Shown here piece by piece: positions 18,841 through 29,091 of a DNA stretch of 64,000 nt. Source of the DNA: Kosakonia arachidis (lineage in GTDB: Bacteria; Pseudomonadota; Gammaproteobacteria; Enterobacterales; Enterobacteriaceae); assembly GCF_900116535.1 (NCBI RefSeq), contig NZ_FPAU01000001.1:1-64000 (forward strand). Reading direction: 5' to 3'. Under the pieces are notes generated by a model that was not told where the DNA came from, made no database searches, and saw only the letters and a list, made by a program, of their open reading frames with translations. Made by a program: the position numbers and the translations under genes. The number at the start of each line of letters is the position of its first letter. Position 1 is the first letter of the stretch.

Positions 18841-20180
18841 TGAATACACAAGCTAGCCCGATTATCACCGGGATGAAGGTCATTCCCGTAGCCGGGCATG
18901 ACAGTATGCTGATGAACATTGGTGGCGCGCATAACGCTTACTTCACGCGCAACATTGTCGTACTTACGGATAACGCCGGGAACACTGGTGTCGGTGAAGC
19001 GCCCGGCGGAGAAGTGATCTACAAAACGCTGGTTGATGCTACTCCGATGGTCGTCGGGCAGGAAGTTGCCCGGCTGAATAAAGTGGTGCAGCGCGTGCAT
19101 AAAGGCAACCAGGCGGCCGATTTCGACACGTTCGGAAAAGGCGCATGGACCTTTGAACTGCGCGTCAATGCGGTTGCAGCACTAGAGGCCGCGCTGCTCG
19201 ATCTGCTCGGTAAAGCGCTGAACGTACCGGTGTGCGAGCTGCTTGGTCCCGGGAAACAGCGCGATGCCGTAACCGTTCTGGGTTATTTGTTCTATATCGG
19301 CGATCGCACGAAAACCGATCTCCCCTATCTGGATGCTACGCCCGGCAGCCACGACTGGTATCACCTGCGTCATCAGGAAGCGATGACCAGCGATGCGGTG
19401 GTTCGTCTGGCGGAGGCCTCGCAGGATCGCTACGGCTTCAAAGATTTCAAACTTAAAGGCGGCGTACTGCCCGGCGAGAAAGAGATTGAAACCGTGAAGG
19501 CGTTGAAAAAACGCTTCCCGAATGCGCGCATTACGGTGGATCCGAACGGTGCCTGGCTGCTGGACGAAGCCATAAGCTTGTGTAAGGGGCTGAATGATGT
19601 GCTGACCTACGCCGAAGATCCGTGCGGTGCGGAGCAGGGTTTCTCCGGCCGCGAAGTGATGGCGGAGTTCCGCCGCGCCACAGGTCTGCCGGTCGCAACC
19701 AATATGATCGCCACCAACTGGCGAGAAATGGGTCACGCGGTGATGCTGAACGCCGTCGATATTCCGCTGGCGGATCCGCACTTCTGGACGCTCTCCGGTG
19801 CCGTGCGAGTTGCACAATTATGTGACGACTGGGGGCTGACCTGGGGTTGTCACTCTAACAATCATTTTGATATTTCACTGGCGATGTTTACCCATGTCGG
19901 CGCTGCTGCGCCGGGAACGCCAACCGCTATCGACACTCACTGGATCTGGCAGGAGGGCGAGGCCCGTCTGACCAAACAACCGCTGGAAATCAGGCAGGGC
20001 AAAATCGCCGTGCCGGATGCGCCAGGCCTCGGCGTGGAGATCGACTGGCATCAAATCGAGAAAGCGCATGCCGCCTATAAAAGATTGCCTGGTGGCGCGC
20101 GCAATGACGCAGGCCCGATGCAGTACCTCATCCCCGGCTGGACATTTGACAAAAAACGCCCGGTCTTTGGACGTCATTGA
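18840..20180 (+). CDS. gudX: Glucarate dehydratase-related protein GudX
   Basis: A 446-residue enolase-superfamily protein, paralogous to GudD immediately downstream and equal to it in length. Superfamily motifs: KDFKLKGG (general base lysine region), [28 protein letters not shown] (metal ligands), and [17 protein letters not shown] (His/Asp region). In E. coli GudX has weaker activity than GudD; whether it is a full glucarate dehydratase here is not visible from sequence. It overlaps gudP by one base and precedes gudD by 18 bases with its own ribosome-binding site, so it is the middle gene of the operon. Confidence 0.94.
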   Translation: MNTQASPIITGMKVIPVAGHDSMLMNIGGAHNAYFTRNIVVLTDNAGNTGVGEAPGGEVIYKTLVDATPMVVGQEVARLNKVVQRVHKGNQAADFDTFGKGAWTFELRVNAVAALEAALLDLLGKALNVPVCELLGPGKQRDAVTVLGYLFYIGDRTKTDLPYLDATPGSHDWYHLRHQEAMTSDAVVRLAEASQDRYGFKDFKLKGGVLPGEKEIETVKALKKRFPNARITVDPNGAWLLDEAISLCKGLNDVLTYAEDPCGAEQGFSGREVMAEFRRATGLPVATNMIATNWREMGHAVMLNAVDIPLADPHFWTLSGAVRVAQLCDDWGLTWGCHSNNHFDISLAMFTHVGAAAPGTPTAIDTHWIWQEGEARLTKQPLEIRQGKIAVPDAPGLGVEIDWHQIEKAHAAYKRLPGGARNDAGPMQYLIPGWTFDKKRPVFGRH

Positions 20181-20198
20181 GAGAGAAAAGGATAAAAA

Positions 20199-21539
20199 AT
20201 GAGTACATATACGTCTACCCCCGTTGTCGCATCCATGCAGGTGATCCCGGTTGCCGGGCACGACAGCATGCTGATGAACCTGAGCGGCGCGCATGCCCCT
20301 TTCTTCACTCGCAATATTGTGGTGATCAAAGACAACGCAGGGCACTCCGGCGTGGGTGAAATTCCGGGCGGCGAAAAAATTCGTAAAACGCTGGAAGATG
20401 CGATTCCGCTGGTGGTCGGTAAAACGCTGGGTGAATACAAAAATGTGCTGAATAGCGTGCGCCAGACTTTCGCCGATCGCGATGCTGGCGGCCGCGGCCT
20501 GCAAACCTTCGACCTGCGCACCACGATCCATGTGGTGACAGGCATCGAAGCGGCGATGCTGGATCTGTTAGGCCAGCACCTTGGCGTCAACGTCGCTTCC
20601 CTGTTGGGCGAAGGCCAGCAGCGTAATGAAGTGGAGATGTTGGGCTATCTGTTCTTCATCGGCGACAGCAAAAAAACGCCGCTGCCGTACCAGAATCAGG
20701 CAGATGACAAATGCGACTGGTATCGCGTTCGTCATGAAGAGGCAATGACGCCGGAAAGCGTGGTGCGTCTGGCGGAAGCCGCTTATGAAAAATATGGTTT
20801 TAACGATTTCAAACTAAAAGGCGGCGTTCTGGCTGGAATGGAAGAGGCGGAAGCCATTTCCGCGCTGGCAAAACGTTTCCCGCAGGCGCGCGTCACGCTG
20901 GATCCGAATGGCGCATGGCCGCTGGATGAAGCCATCAAAATCGGTAAGCACCTGAAAGGCGTGCTGGCTTACGCAGAAGATCCCTGCGGTGCTGAACAGG
21001 GCTTCTCCGGCCGTGAAGTGATGGCGGAATTCCGCCGCGCGACCGGCCTGCCGACGGCAACCAATATGATCGCCACCGACTGGCGTCAGATGGGGCATAC
21101 GCTGTCGCTGCAATCGGTGGATATTCCGCTGGCGGATCCGCATTTCTGGACGATGCAAGGCTCGGTGCGCGTGGCGCAAATGTGCCACGAATTTGGCCTG
21201 ACCTGGGGTTCACACTCCAACAACCACTTCGATATTTCGCTGGCGATGTTCACTCACGTCGCTGCTGCTGCGCCTGGCAACATTACTGCTATCGACACTC
21301 ACTGGATCTGGCAGGAAGGCAATCAGCGGCTGACCAAACAGCCGTTCGAAATCAAAGGTGGGATGGTACAGGTTCCGACCACGCCGGGTCTGGGCGTTGA
21401 ACTGGATATGGATCAGGTGATGAAAGCCAACGCGCTGTATCAGAAACATGGCCTTGGCGCGCGTGATGATGCGATGGGGATGCAGTATCTGATCCCTGAC
21501 TGGAGGTTTGATAACAAACGGCCCTGCATGGTGCGTTAA
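20199..21539 (+). CDS. gudD: D-glucarate dehydratase GudD
   Basis: A 446-residue enolase-superfamily enzyme that dehydrates D-glucarate to 5-dehydro-4-deoxyglucarate. Motifs: FNDFKLKGG (catalytic Lys), [32 protein letters not shown] (metal-binding acids), and [16 protein letters not shown] (catalytic His). The N-terminal capping domain contains [20 protein letters not shown]. The aldolase and reductase needed for the next steps (garL/garR type) are not in this window, but glycerate kinase lies about 9.5 kb downstream beyond the fimbrial island. Confidence 0.96.
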   Translation: MSTYTSTPVVASMQVIPVAGHDSMLMNLSGAHAPFFTRNIVVIKDNAGHSGVGEIPGGEKIRKTLEDAIPLVVGKTLGEYKNVLNSVRQTFADRDAGGRGLQTFDLRTTIHVVTGIEAAMLDLLGQHLGVNVASLLGEGQQRNEVEMLGYLFFIGDSKKTPLPYQNQADDKCDWYRVRHEEAMTPESVVRLAEAAYEKYGFNDFKLKGGVLAGMEEAEAISALAKRFPQARVTLDPNGAWPLDEAIKIGKHLKGVLAYAEDPCGAEQGFSGREVMAEFRRATGLPTATNMIATDWRQMGHTLSLQSVDIPLADPHFWTMQGSVRVAQMCHEFGLTWGSHSNNHFDISLAMFTHVAAAAPGNITAIDTHWIWQEGNQRLTKQPFEIKGGMVQVPTTPGLGVELDMDQVMKANALYQKHGLGARDDAMGMQYLIPDWRFDNKRPCMVR

Positions 21540-21653
21540 TCAAATCATCGTATTGTGGCGTAGGCCATCATCTACGCGGGAATTGGAGCGCGTACCGATC
21601 TAATGCTGGAAGACTGGGTAAAATAAGCAACCGTTTTCTGGAGTAACCTTTGA

Positions 21654-21690
21654 GAATACCCGGCATGTTATTTAAGTGTGCCGGGTATTC
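21654..21690 (+). terminator. Long hairpin after gudD
   Basis: Perfect 12-bp inverted repeat GAATACCCGGCA / TGCCGGGTATTC with a 13-base AT-rich loop. A clear T-tract is missing (CTGTTTC follows), so it may be a weak terminator or an mRNA 3'-end stabiliser for gudPXD. Confidence 0.5.
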
Positions 21691-21931
21691 CTGTTTCATG
21701 TTCTTGGGCTGCCTGAATATTAACCTGTATTCCGACAAATAAGGCCGGATACAAAATATCGTACAGCAGTGGACTGTATCAGGATGCCTGCCAGGGATGA
21801 CTGCGCGCAACGGGCTCACGCCTTGATGTCGTTCGGTCGCTCCGGGTGACTGTGAATGCGACTACTGAAATCAGGGGCGTCGGCCGCTGCAGGCTCTGGT
21901 ATACAGGATTAATCAACGCAGCATCCATCCC
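21691..21931. other. Left edge of the second accessory island
   Basis: About 240 bases with no gene recognised. It lies between the gudD hairpin and an IS3-type transposase fragment and probably contains the left junction of the island, but no direct repeat or attachment-like site could be defined. Confidence 0.3.
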
Positions 21932-22066
21932 TCAAAATTTTGCCTGCCATTTATAGAAGCTGGAGCTGACGCCATGCTCCCGGCACAATTCTGGCACCGG
22001 AATACCTGTCTCAGCCTGTTTGAGAATGGTGATGATTTGACTGTCAGTAAAACGTGATCGCTTCAT
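21932..22066 (-). pseudogene. IS3-family transposase OrfA fragment
   Basis: Reading from ATG at 22066, 44 codons encode MKRSRFTDSQIITILKQAE..., then PVPELCREHGVSSSSFYKW, and stop at a TGA after WQAKF. This is the helix-turn-helix N-terminus of OrfA from IS3-family elements (IS3 transposase, HTH_Tnp_1). A full OrfA is about twice as long, and no OrfB (DDE domain) follows, so this is a truncated insertion sequence remnant. AGGAGG-type bases precede the start. The fragment sits at the left side of the fimbrial island. Confidence 0.85.
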
Positions 22067-22872
22067 AGGAATCCTCCTGCATTCAGGTAAGAAGAATATA
22101 CCACTTTTGTATGCGCTGGTTTTTTGGGAGGACTACCCTTTCAATTGCAGGGAAAGTATTTCCGGTTTGTGTGAAGTTATCACACCGTAAAATATTTTTA
22201 TCGATTCTAAACTCCGCTAAATGATTATTAACACCTAATCATAATATTAAACACACGCGCTCAAATGACACCGTCTTTTTTATAAAGCATGACGAAAAAA
22301 TTTGGCAGCAATGATATTCATCATCAGATTGCAACGAAAGGTAAGAATTCCCGTGATGATATTTATTTTTTATAAAACAAACTGTTATGTACACATCCTG
22401 TTTTTAATCTGATGTTTGTAACGATCAGTTTTATCATCATTGATAGTTTTTGGCGATCAAAAGGCGCTATTGAACGAGCTTGCCGATTGAGCAGTCAAAG
22501 CCCAGAATGACCCTCGTCAGTTAATACATAGATGAATCCAGGAAATCAGTCGTGAATGTTTTATTCAGTTAATCCGGATATACGGATTCATTGACTGATG
22601 GAAAATATAATACTTCCTTACCTGTCTGTGAAAATTCAGTGGAGATATCGGTGTTTTATGTTATTACCAAAAAACAAACCAAGTGTCACTGGTAGTGGTA
22701 ATAACGGCGGCGACTATTCTCCTTTTCCTGAAATGGCTCAGGTTGGCCCCTGAAAACGAATTTACGGACCCGCTCTGAATTCGATGCCTCTGTTATTACT
22801 GACGCTATGTTTGATTCAGTGTCCGGGAAGGACGGGACACTGATTGTTATCTTAACTTAAGGAATAAATACC
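22067..22872. other. AT-rich control region of fimbrial operon 2
   Basis: About 800 bases between the transposase fragment and the first pilin gene, with no believable ORF. It should contain the promoter of fimbrial operon 2. Near its end is a hairpin (CAGTGTCC / GGACACTG, 22817-22842) about 30 bases before the pilin ATG. CTTAAGGAATAAATACC gives a ribosome-binding site for the pilin. No invertible repeat or recombinase gene was seen. Confidence 0.45.
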
Positions 22873-23469
22873 ATGAAAAAACTGGCTACAGTGGCATTAA
22901 TGCCAGCCTTGTTTGTTACCGCTTTTTCCGGACACGCTGCAGCGCCTGCAGTTACTGTTGATGGCGGGAAAATCAATTTTGAGGGCTCTGTGGTCGCAGC
23001 GCCATGTGCGGTTGATAATACCACCGAGGGACAGACCGTTATCCTGGGTCAGGTTCCGACCAGCCGCCTTGCTGCCAAAGGCGATACCAGTTCCGCTGTT
23101 CCGTTCACCATTGGTCTGACCGGATGCGATTTGACTGTCGCCGATCCCGCTGAAGCTGATGCAACCGTCAGTTACACCAGTGCCTCCATCATCTTTAACG
23201 GCGCAACAGCCGGGGATGACTCCACGCTTGCCATTCAACCTGCTTCCAATGGCGCTGGCGATACCACCTCCGCAGCCCAGAACGTGGGTATTCAGATTTA
23301 TCAGAATAATAGGGCGGTAAAAGTGGACGGGAGCACCGCCACAGCCGCCCAGAAAATTCTGAGCGGCAATAATCAAATCCCGTTCAGCGCCGCCTACGTG
23401 GCAACCGATGATGGTGTTGTCGCCGGTTCCGCTAACTCCGTCGTTAACTTCCAGATCAGCTACGAGTAA
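22873..23469 (+). CDS. Type 1-like fimbrial pilin (operon 2, likely major subunit)
   Basis: A 198-residue pilin with signal peptide MKKLATVALMPALFVTAF (cleavage near GHAAA). The mature chain has INFEGSVVAAPCAVD and GLTGCDLTV (disulfide cysteines), the KPV-like strand pattern, and the C-terminal donor-strand ending VVNFQISYE with penultimate Tyr. It is the first gene of operon 2 and is separated from the chaperone by a strong stem-loop; this arrangement is typical for an abundant major pilin, made in excess over chaperone and usher. Confidence 0.88.
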   Translation: MKKLATVALMPALFVTAFSGHAAAPAVTVDGGKINFEGSVVAAPCAVDNTTEGQTVILGQVPTSRLAAKGDTSSAVPFTIGLTGCDLTVADPAEADATVSYTSASIIFNGATAGDDSTLAIQPASNGAGDTTSAAQNVGIQIYQNNRAVKVDGSTATAAQKILSGNNQIPFSAAYVATDDGVVAGSANSVVNFQISYE

Positions 23470-23483
23470 GTAACGGTTTCACC

Positions 23484-23516
23484 CTGACAGTGCGGTGATT
23501 TTCACCGCACTGTCAG
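23484..23516 (+). terminator. Stem-loop between pilin and chaperone genes (attenuator-like)
   Basis: A perfect 15-bp stem (CTGACAGTGCGGTGA / TCACCGCACTGTCAG) with a 3-base loop, followed by CTTTAT, 15 bases after the pilin stop. In chaperone-usher operons such stems lower read-through into chaperone/usher genes or protect the pilin mRNA. Confidence 0.8.
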
Positions 23517-23545
23517 CTTTATCCTCATTGTGTAAGGAATTATTC

Positions 23546-24241
23546 ATGTTTCCATCCCGAAAACTTCTGTGTGCTGCGCTGCTTTCTCTCACCAGCCTTG
23601 CTCCGTCCCTGGCGAATGCTGGCGGCATTACTATCGGCGGTACCCGTGTTATATATCCGGCCGGGCAAAAGCAGGTCAGCATGTCCGTGCGCAATACGGC
23701 AGAGAAGGCAAGCTTCATGGTCCAGTCGTGGGTCGAACAGGCGGACGGTAAAAAAAGTCAGGATTTTGTCGTGACCCCGCCGGTGTATGTCAGCGGTCCG
23801 GGTAATGAGAACACCCTGCGCATTATGTACGTCGGCCAGCCCGCCCGTACGGACCAGGAAACGCTCTACTTCTTTAACACCAAAGCCATCCCGGCCATGG
23901 ACAAAAAGGATATTGAAGGAAAAAACATCCTCATGCTCGCGGCAACCACCCGTATAAAACTGTTTGTTCGTCCCGCTGGCCTTCAGCCTGCCGTGGAAAA
24001 AGTCCCCGGGATGCTGACCTTCCACCGCGCTGGCTCACAGCTGCGCATCGACAATCCGACGCCATACCACGTGACCCTGGCCAGCATGAAATCCGGTGGA
24101 CAGGCGCTGCCTGACACGATGGTCAGCCCGCGAAGCAGTCTGTCACTGCCGCTCCCGTCTGGTGCAGGAAGCTACGTGACTTACCGCACCATCAATGATT
24201 TCGGGGCAGCCACGCCGGAAATCCGTGCAGATATCAAGTAA
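23546..24241 (+). CDS. Periplasmic fimbrial chaperone (operon 2)
   Basis: A 231-residue PapD/FimC-family chaperone. Signal peptide MFPSRKLLCAALLSLTSLA, cleavage near ANA. Family motifs: GTRVIYPAGQKQVSMSVRN, FMVQSWVEQ, GPGNENTLRIM (strand-donating region), TTRIKLFVRPAGLQP, NPTPYHVTLASM and YRTINDFGAATPE. The start at 23546 is chosen because TAAGGA lies 7-12 bases upstream and it begins the signal peptide; an upstream ATG would start within the stem-loop. It is a close relative of the chaperone of operon 1. Confidence 0.92.
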   Translation: MFPSRKLLCAALLSLTSLAPSLANAGGITIGGTRVIYPAGQKQVSMSVRNTAEKASFMVQSWVEQADGKKSQDFVVTPPVYVSGPGNENTLRIMYVGQPARTDQETLYFFNTKAIPAMDKKDIEGKNILMLAATTRIKLFVRPAGLQPAVEKVPGMLTFHRAGSQLRIDNPTPYHVTLASMKSGGQALPDTMVSPRSSLSLPLPSGAGSYVTYRTINDFGAATPEIRADIK

Positions 24242-24285
24242 TCACTTCCCGAATGAACACCCGCAACAGGAGTCAGGAGCCAGAC

Positions 24286-26913
24286 ATGCAGCAACGATGC
24301 CCGGTGAGAAGCAGCCATCATGAAAAGAAGCAGCCCGGACCACTTGTTTCCGTTGTGGCTTTCCTGGTGTCGATGGCACTGTTTTCGCCTGACGCACAGG
24401 CCGAGCTCTACTTTGCTCCGGAGCTGATTTCAGACGATCCGTCCATGGTGGCAGACATGGCCCGCCTGCAGAAGGCAGGCACCCAGCTTCCGGGGAACTA
24501 TCAGGTCGATATCTTTATCAACGGTACCCAAACCGTCAGCCGCAGCGTGCTTTTTAAGGATGCGCCTGCCGGCACGGATAAAAATGAAGTGCATGACAGC
24601 ACCGGCCTGATGGCCTGTCTGACACGTGATGATCTCGATGAACTGGGCGTTGATATCCGTCAGCTCCCCATCGGCGTGGATGAGCCTGACGATGCCTGCG
24701 TTTCTCCGGGCAAATACATACCGGAAGCCTTTACCGCTTTTGATTTTCAGCGTATGCGCCTTGACGTGAGCGTGCCCCAGGCCGCCATGCGTAACAGTGC
24801 AAGGGGGTACATCTCCCCTGAACGCTGGGATGAGGGCATTAACGCCGCGCTGCTTAATTACAACTACAGTGGCAGCCAAAGCCGCGGGCGGTACGGTGAC
24901 AGCCGGAGCAGTTATCTTAATCTTAATGGCGGGGTCAATGTTGGCCCCTGGCGTTTACGGGATCGCCGGACCTGGAACGAATACAGCAGTGATTATTACA
25001 CCTGGCGCCGCTGGCAGCACGTGAACACGTACATCCAACGGGCCATCATTCCCCTGCGCAGCAACCTGACTGTGGGTGACGGGACGTCTGACGGAGACAT
25101 CTTCGACTCACTCAGCTTCCGGGGCGTGCAGGTGGCAACAGATGACAGCATGTATCCGGACAGTCAGCGCGGTTTTGCCCCGGTTATCCGGGGGGTGGCC
25201 AGCACCAATGCCCGGGTCAGTATCCGCCAGAATGGCTACACGGTTTATGAAACATTTGTTTCTCCGGGCGCGTTTGCGATTGACGACCTGTACCCGGTCT
25301 ATTCCAGCGGTGACCTGAATGTCACCGTGACCGAAGCGGACGGCAGTATCCAGACGTTCACGGTACCGTATTCCTCCGTACCCGTGCTGCAGCGTGAGGG
25401 CCGGACGAAGTACAGTCTGACCGCAGGCCGCTATCGCGCGTCAGGGGACAGCTACAGCAGTCCTGAATTTATCCAGGGAACGCTTATCCGGGGGTTCCCG
25501 CACAATATTACCGGCTACGGTGGCGTCCAGTATTCAGACAACTATCTGGCCGGTCTGCTGGGGATAGGCCTGAATCTGGGCTCTCTGGGGGCTATTTCCG
25601 CCGACGTCACGCAGGCAAGCAGTACGCTTGCTGACGGCAGCCAGCATCAGGGACAGTCCCTGCGTTTTCTGTACGCGCGCTCCCTGAACGCACTGGGTAC
25701 CACCTTCCAGTTGACCGGTTATCGCTATTCGACGGAGGGATTCCACACGCTTGATGAAACCGCACTTAAAGGCATGAAAGGCTGGCGTTATGAAACCGAT
25801 ACGGTTGATGCTGACGGAAAACCGGTTAAGCGCCCGTACACCGACTACTACAACCTCTATAACAACAAGCGGGCCAAAATTCAGGCCAGTGTGTCCCAGC
25901 GGGTAGGTGACCTGGGGGCACTGTATTTGTCAGGTGTCAGGCAGAGCTACTGGAACACAGCGGGCTACAGCGACTCCCTGCAGGTGGGGTTTAACGGTGC
26001 AGCAGGTCAGGTTAACTACAGTCTGACCTACAGCTACAGCAGACAGATCGGACAACCTGGAACCGATAAATCCGTTTTCCTGTCACTGTCCATGCCGCTG
26101 GATGTACTTTTCAGCGCCGGCCGGGAAAACAACCGTTCCGTGTATGCCACCTACAGTGCTGGTCGGAACCGGGACGGTGAAATATCACATCAGGCCGGCC
26201 TGAGCGGCACTGTGTTGGAAGGGGGGAATCTCAGTTGGGGCATATCTCAGGGAATAACCCGTAGCGAAGGAAATAGCGGCAACCTGAACGCCAGCTATCG
26301 CGGGGGTTATGGCAACAGCAATGTAGGGTACAGCTACAGTGACAGCTACCGTCAGGTCAGCTATGGCATCAGCGGAGGAGCACTCCTGCACGCCGAAGGA
26401 CTGACCCTGGGGCAGCCTCTCGGGGACACCAGCGTGCTGGTTGCTGCGCCCGGTGCCGCTGACATTCGCCTGGAGAATGAAACCGGGGTGCGCACAGACT
26501 GGCGCGGATACACCATTAAACCTTATGCCTCAGCATATCGCGAAAACCGCGTTGCGCTTGATACTGCTTCTATGGGGGACAATACCGATGTGGACTCCGC
26601 TGTCACGAAGGTGGTGCCGACCCGTGGGGCTGTCGTGAAGGCCGGTTTTAAGGGGTACACGGGGAGCCGGGTTCTGATGACGTTAACCCGCAACGGCAGG
26701 CCGCTGCCGTTCGGCACACTGGTCACCGCTGGCGAGCGAAGCGGTATTGTCGGGGATGACGGACAGGTTTACCTGTCAGGCATGGAGGCGACCGGCTCCG
26801 CCCAGGCAGAATGGGGAACCGGAGCCGATCAGCAATGTAACGTTACATACCGGCTGCCGGCAGATGCGGTCAGCCAGCCGGTTGTGAGAATTAACGCAGA
26901 ATGCCGCACGTAA
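24286..26913 (+). CDS. Outer-membrane fimbrial usher (operon 2)
   Basis: An 875-residue FimD/PapC-family usher. Signal peptide with basic N-region (HHEKKQPG) and hydrophobic core ending SPDAQA; mature protein starts ELYFAPELISDDP. Landmarks: NGTQTVSRSVLF, HDSTGLMACLTRDDL, RGFAPVIRGVASTNARVSI, SPGAFAIDDLYPVYSSGDL (plug region), YRLPADAVSQPVVRINAEC at the end. ATG at 24286 has AGGAG 8 bases upstream; the ATG at 24253 has none. It parallels the operon 1 usher throughout, which shows common origin. Confidence 0.92.
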   Translation: MQQRCPVRSSHHEKKQPGPLVSVVAFLVSMALFSPDAQAELYFAPELISDDPSMVADMARLQKAGTQLPGNYQVDIFINGTQTVSRSVLFKDAPAGTDKNEVHDSTGLMACLTRDDLDELGVDIRQLPIGVDEPDDACVSPGKYIPEAFTAFDFQRMRLDVSVPQAAMRNSARGYISPERWDEGINAALLNYNYSGSQSRGRYGDSRSSYLNLNGGVNVGPWRLRDRRTWNEYSSDYYTWRRWQHVNTYIQRAIIPLRSNLTVGDGTSDGDIFDSLSFRGVQVATDDSMYPDSQRGFAPVIRGVASTNARVSIRQNGYTVYETFVSPGAFAIDDLYPVYSSGDLNVTVTEADGSIQTFTVPYSSVPVLQREGRTKYSLTAGRYRASGDSYSSPEFIQGTLIRGFPHNITGYGGVQYSDNYLAGLLGIGLNLGSLGAISADVTQASSTLADGSQHQGQSLRFLYARSLNALGTTFQLTGYRYSTEGFHTLDETALKGMKGWRYETDTVDADGKPVKRPYTDYYNLYNNKRAKIQASVSQRVGDLGALYLSGVRQSYWNTAGYSDSLQVGFNGAAGQVNYSLTYSYSRQIGQPGTDKSVFLSLSMPLDVLFSAGRENNRSVYATYSAGRNRDGEISHQAGLSGTVLEGGNLSWGISQGITRSEGNSGNLNASYRGGYGNSNVGYSYSDSYRQVSYGISGGALLHAEGLTLGQPLGDTSVLVAAPGAADIRLENETGVRTDWRGYTIKPYASAYRENRVALDTASMGDNTDVDSAVTKVVPTRGAVVKAGFKGYTGSRVLMTLTRNGRPLPFGTLVTAGERSGIVGDDGQVYLSGMEATGSAQAEWGTGADQQCNVTYRLPADAVSQPVVRINAECRT

Positions 26914-26936
26914 GCGGTTATATAGTGAGGAATGAA

Positions 26937-27476
26937 ATGATGAACAGACTTACCCGGGCCACCGCGCTTATGGCTCTGATGGCAGCAGGCGCCACGCAGG
27001 CAGCCAGTGATACGGCAACCATTACCATCACCGGAACGGTGCTGAGCAATACCTGCACCATCGACAGCAGCTCGGCAGTACAGAACATCACGCTGGGTGC
27101 TATATCAGACCGTGATATCAAGGGTAAAGGGACTACCGGTGGAAAAAAAGATGTGGTCATTAAACTGACGAATTGTGGCGCAGGGACTTCTGGTGTGGTG
27201 GTCAGGGCATCCGGTACGCCGGATGCCGACGACGCATTGGCCTTTGCCAATGCCAGGGTACAGGAGAGCGGAGGCGCAACAGGCGTGGGGGTGTATTTTT
27301 TCCAGACGGACGGCACCACAAAATTCGTGCCGGCAGGCACGATAACACAGACCAGTTCGCTGATACCGTCAGTGGATAACACCCTGACCTATAAGGCATC
27401 GTTTGTCGGTACGAAAGATGCCGTGACAGCCGGTGACTTCAGTACGGTGGTAAACATGACCTTTGATTATCAGTAA
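26937..27476 (+). CDS. Type 1-like fimbrial pilin (operon 2, second subunit)
   Basis: A 179-residue pilin. Signal peptide MMNRLTRATALMALMAAGAT, cleavage near QAA. The mature chain has ITITGTVLSNTCTID and KLTNCGAGTS (disulfide), and ends VVNMTFDYQ with a penultimate Tyr. It begins 23 bases after the usher stop with GTGAGG upstream. It is very similar to the next gene (shared SDRDIKGKGTTGG-type block, GTKDAV.AG.FSTVVNM), so the pair arose by tandem duplication. Probably a minor or adaptor subunit. Confidence 0.86.
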   Translation: MMNRLTRATALMALMAAGATQAASDTATITITGTVLSNTCTIDSSSAVQNITLGAISDRDIKGKGTTGGKKDVVIKLTNCGAGTSGVVVRASGTPDADDALAFANARVQESGGATGVGVYFFQTDGTTKFVPAGTITQTSSLIPSVDNTLTYKASFVGTKDAVTAGDFSTVVNMTFDYQ

Positions 27477-27514
27477 ATATACAAACCTAAGAGACAAAAG
27501 ACGGGACGTTCAGG

Positions 27515-28051
27515 ATGGCATCATTAATCAATAAATCTTTTTCTGCAGTACTGATGGTCTGCTCAGGTCTGGCACTGGCCGCCAGCGATAGTTCCTCCAT
27601 CACCTTTAACGGTAAGGTGCTGGCCAATACCTGTACTCTCAGCAGCGGTTCAAAAGAGCAGGTTATTACCCTCAGTGATATTGCCGACCGGGACATTAAA
27701 GGTAAAGGGACCACCGGCGGTGAAACGGAGGTCAATATGGTGCTCAGAGACTGCGGAGCGGCAGCTACTGCTGTGATGGTCACAGCCTGGGGCGAGGCGG
27801 ATAACGATGATACCTCGGCATTCAGAAATGCGAAGGCGGAGGGTGAAGGCGCAACGGGCGTCGGGCTCTACTTTTATCAGACAGATGGTAGGACAAAATT
27901 TAAGCCTGACGGGTTGATAAAAGAGAGAAGTACACTGACACCGTCGGCAAATAATACCCTGATTTATAAAGCAGCCTACGTAGGGACAAAGGATGCGGTG
28001 GTCGCCGGGGAATTTAGCACTGTCGTGAATATGAGCTTTGAGTATCAGTGA
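27515..28051 (+). CDS. Type 1-like fimbrial pilin (operon 2, third subunit)
   Basis: A 178-residue pilin, a paralogue of the gene just upstream. Signal peptide MASLINKSFSAVLMVCSGLA with cleavage near LAA. Mature chain: ITFNGKVLANTCTLS, LRDCGAAAT (disulfide), DRDIKGKGTTGGE, and the ending VVNMSFEYQ. The ribosome-binding site is weak (GGGACGTTCAGG). A 28-base copy of its signal-peptide coding region recurs at 29092-29119 downstream of the adhesin gene. Confidence 0.86.
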   Translation: MASLINKSFSAVLMVCSGLALAASDSSSITFNGKVLANTCTLSSGSKEQVITLSDIADRDIKGKGTTGGETEVNMVLRDCGAAATAVMVTAWGEADNDDTSAFRNAKAEGEGATGVGLYFYQTDGRTKFKPDGLIKERSTLTPSANNTLIYKAAYVGTKDAVVAGEFSTVVNMSFEYQ

Positions 28052-28217
28052 TATAAGTATGAAAGAGACAATGCGCAATATATATTATAATTCAGCTTTG
28101 ACTGGCTTACTGATAATTCATGTAATTTAAATGCAGTGATTGACATTGCACTTGATGGTGCGGATATCATCGCCCTGATAAAATATAATTGCATTATAAA
28201 TGTGAGTTCTAAATAAC

Positions 28218-29036
28218 ATGGCTGCTATACAAAATCGTGTAAATCAATCATTAATAATCTCCATTCCAAAAGTTATTATTTTGATTATAGTTTTGTTCCC
28301 TGGAATTTCATTCGGAAGTAAAACCGTAACCTGGCTTCCTGGCTATTTAACAGTAAGCGGCGGTATGTTTATCTTAGAATACTTTACATCCACTTCTACC
28401 ATGTTGACCTATGCCAATTCCCAGTTATACACTATATGCGGTCCTACAAAGGCTGATGCGTTGAATAATGACGTAAGTGGTGGCATTATAGAAACCAAGA
28501 ATGGCCTTAGATATCGTACTGTTACTACACCCGATGCTACACCAGCCGGTGTTCCCACGCCATTGCGTGTAGAGGCTGGAGTTGCACATTCTGGAGTATT
28601 ATATGATACGATTTACTGCATAAGACTGCCCCGCGCAAATAACATGTTGGATGCATGGAGCAATGCGCAAGGGTTAATCGTAAATGTCCGTCACTCAGCG
28701 ATGGCTTTGCCAGAGCTTATTGTGCCTTCTACTATTGACCTGGGAATATGTAATTCAGGTGATGTTGTGAATAAACCGGTAGCAATTGATGCCAGAGTTG
28801 TCGGGCAATTTGATAGCAGCGTTCCTTTTCAAGCAACAGTTAAGTATGAAATACAAAGCAATTCAAAAAATCCTGGTGACAGTAACTCGCCAATATTCTT
28901 GCTGCAGGGTGCTGTACCTGACAAAATAAAAATCAGCAGTAAACAAAGTACAATATCTGACACGGTCAGGTGGATATGTCCCCAGCATTCAGGAAATTAT
29001 TCCTGGACTGCTAAAATAATTTTGGATTTTAATTGA
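28218..29036 (+). CDS. Predicted fimbrial tip adhesin (operon 2)
   Basis: A 272-residue secreted protein at the end of operon 2. A hydrophobic signal lies at about residues 12-32 (IISIPKVIILIIVLFPGISFG). The chain appears two-domain: an N-terminal part with YTICGP and a disulfide candidate in YCIRLP, and a C-terminal pilin-like part with IDLGICNSGD, VRWICPQHSG and the final strand WTAKIILDFN. Length, position and two-domain look suit a tip adhesin. It is visibly AT-richer than the chaperone/usher genes and is not obviously related to the small last gene of operon 1, as expected for a fast-changing receptor-binding protein. The ligand is unknown. Confidence 0.65.
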   Translation: MAAIQNRVNQSLIISIPKVIILIIVLFPGISFGSKTVTWLPGYLTVSGGMFILEYFTSTSTMLTYANSQLYTICGPTKADALNNDVSGGIIETKNGLRYRTVTTPDATPAGVPTPLRVEAGVAHSGVLYDTIYCIRLPRANNMLDAWSNAQGLIVNVRHSAMALPELIVPSTIDLGICNSGDVVNKPVAIDARVVGQFDSSVPFQATVKYEIQSNSKNPGDSNSPIFLLQGAVPDKIKISSKQSTISDTVRWICPQHSGNYSWTAKIILDFN

Positions 29037-29091
29037 TGGGAAGAAAAATAAAATTGCTATCATTCTGATTTACATCAATAACATTAATTTT

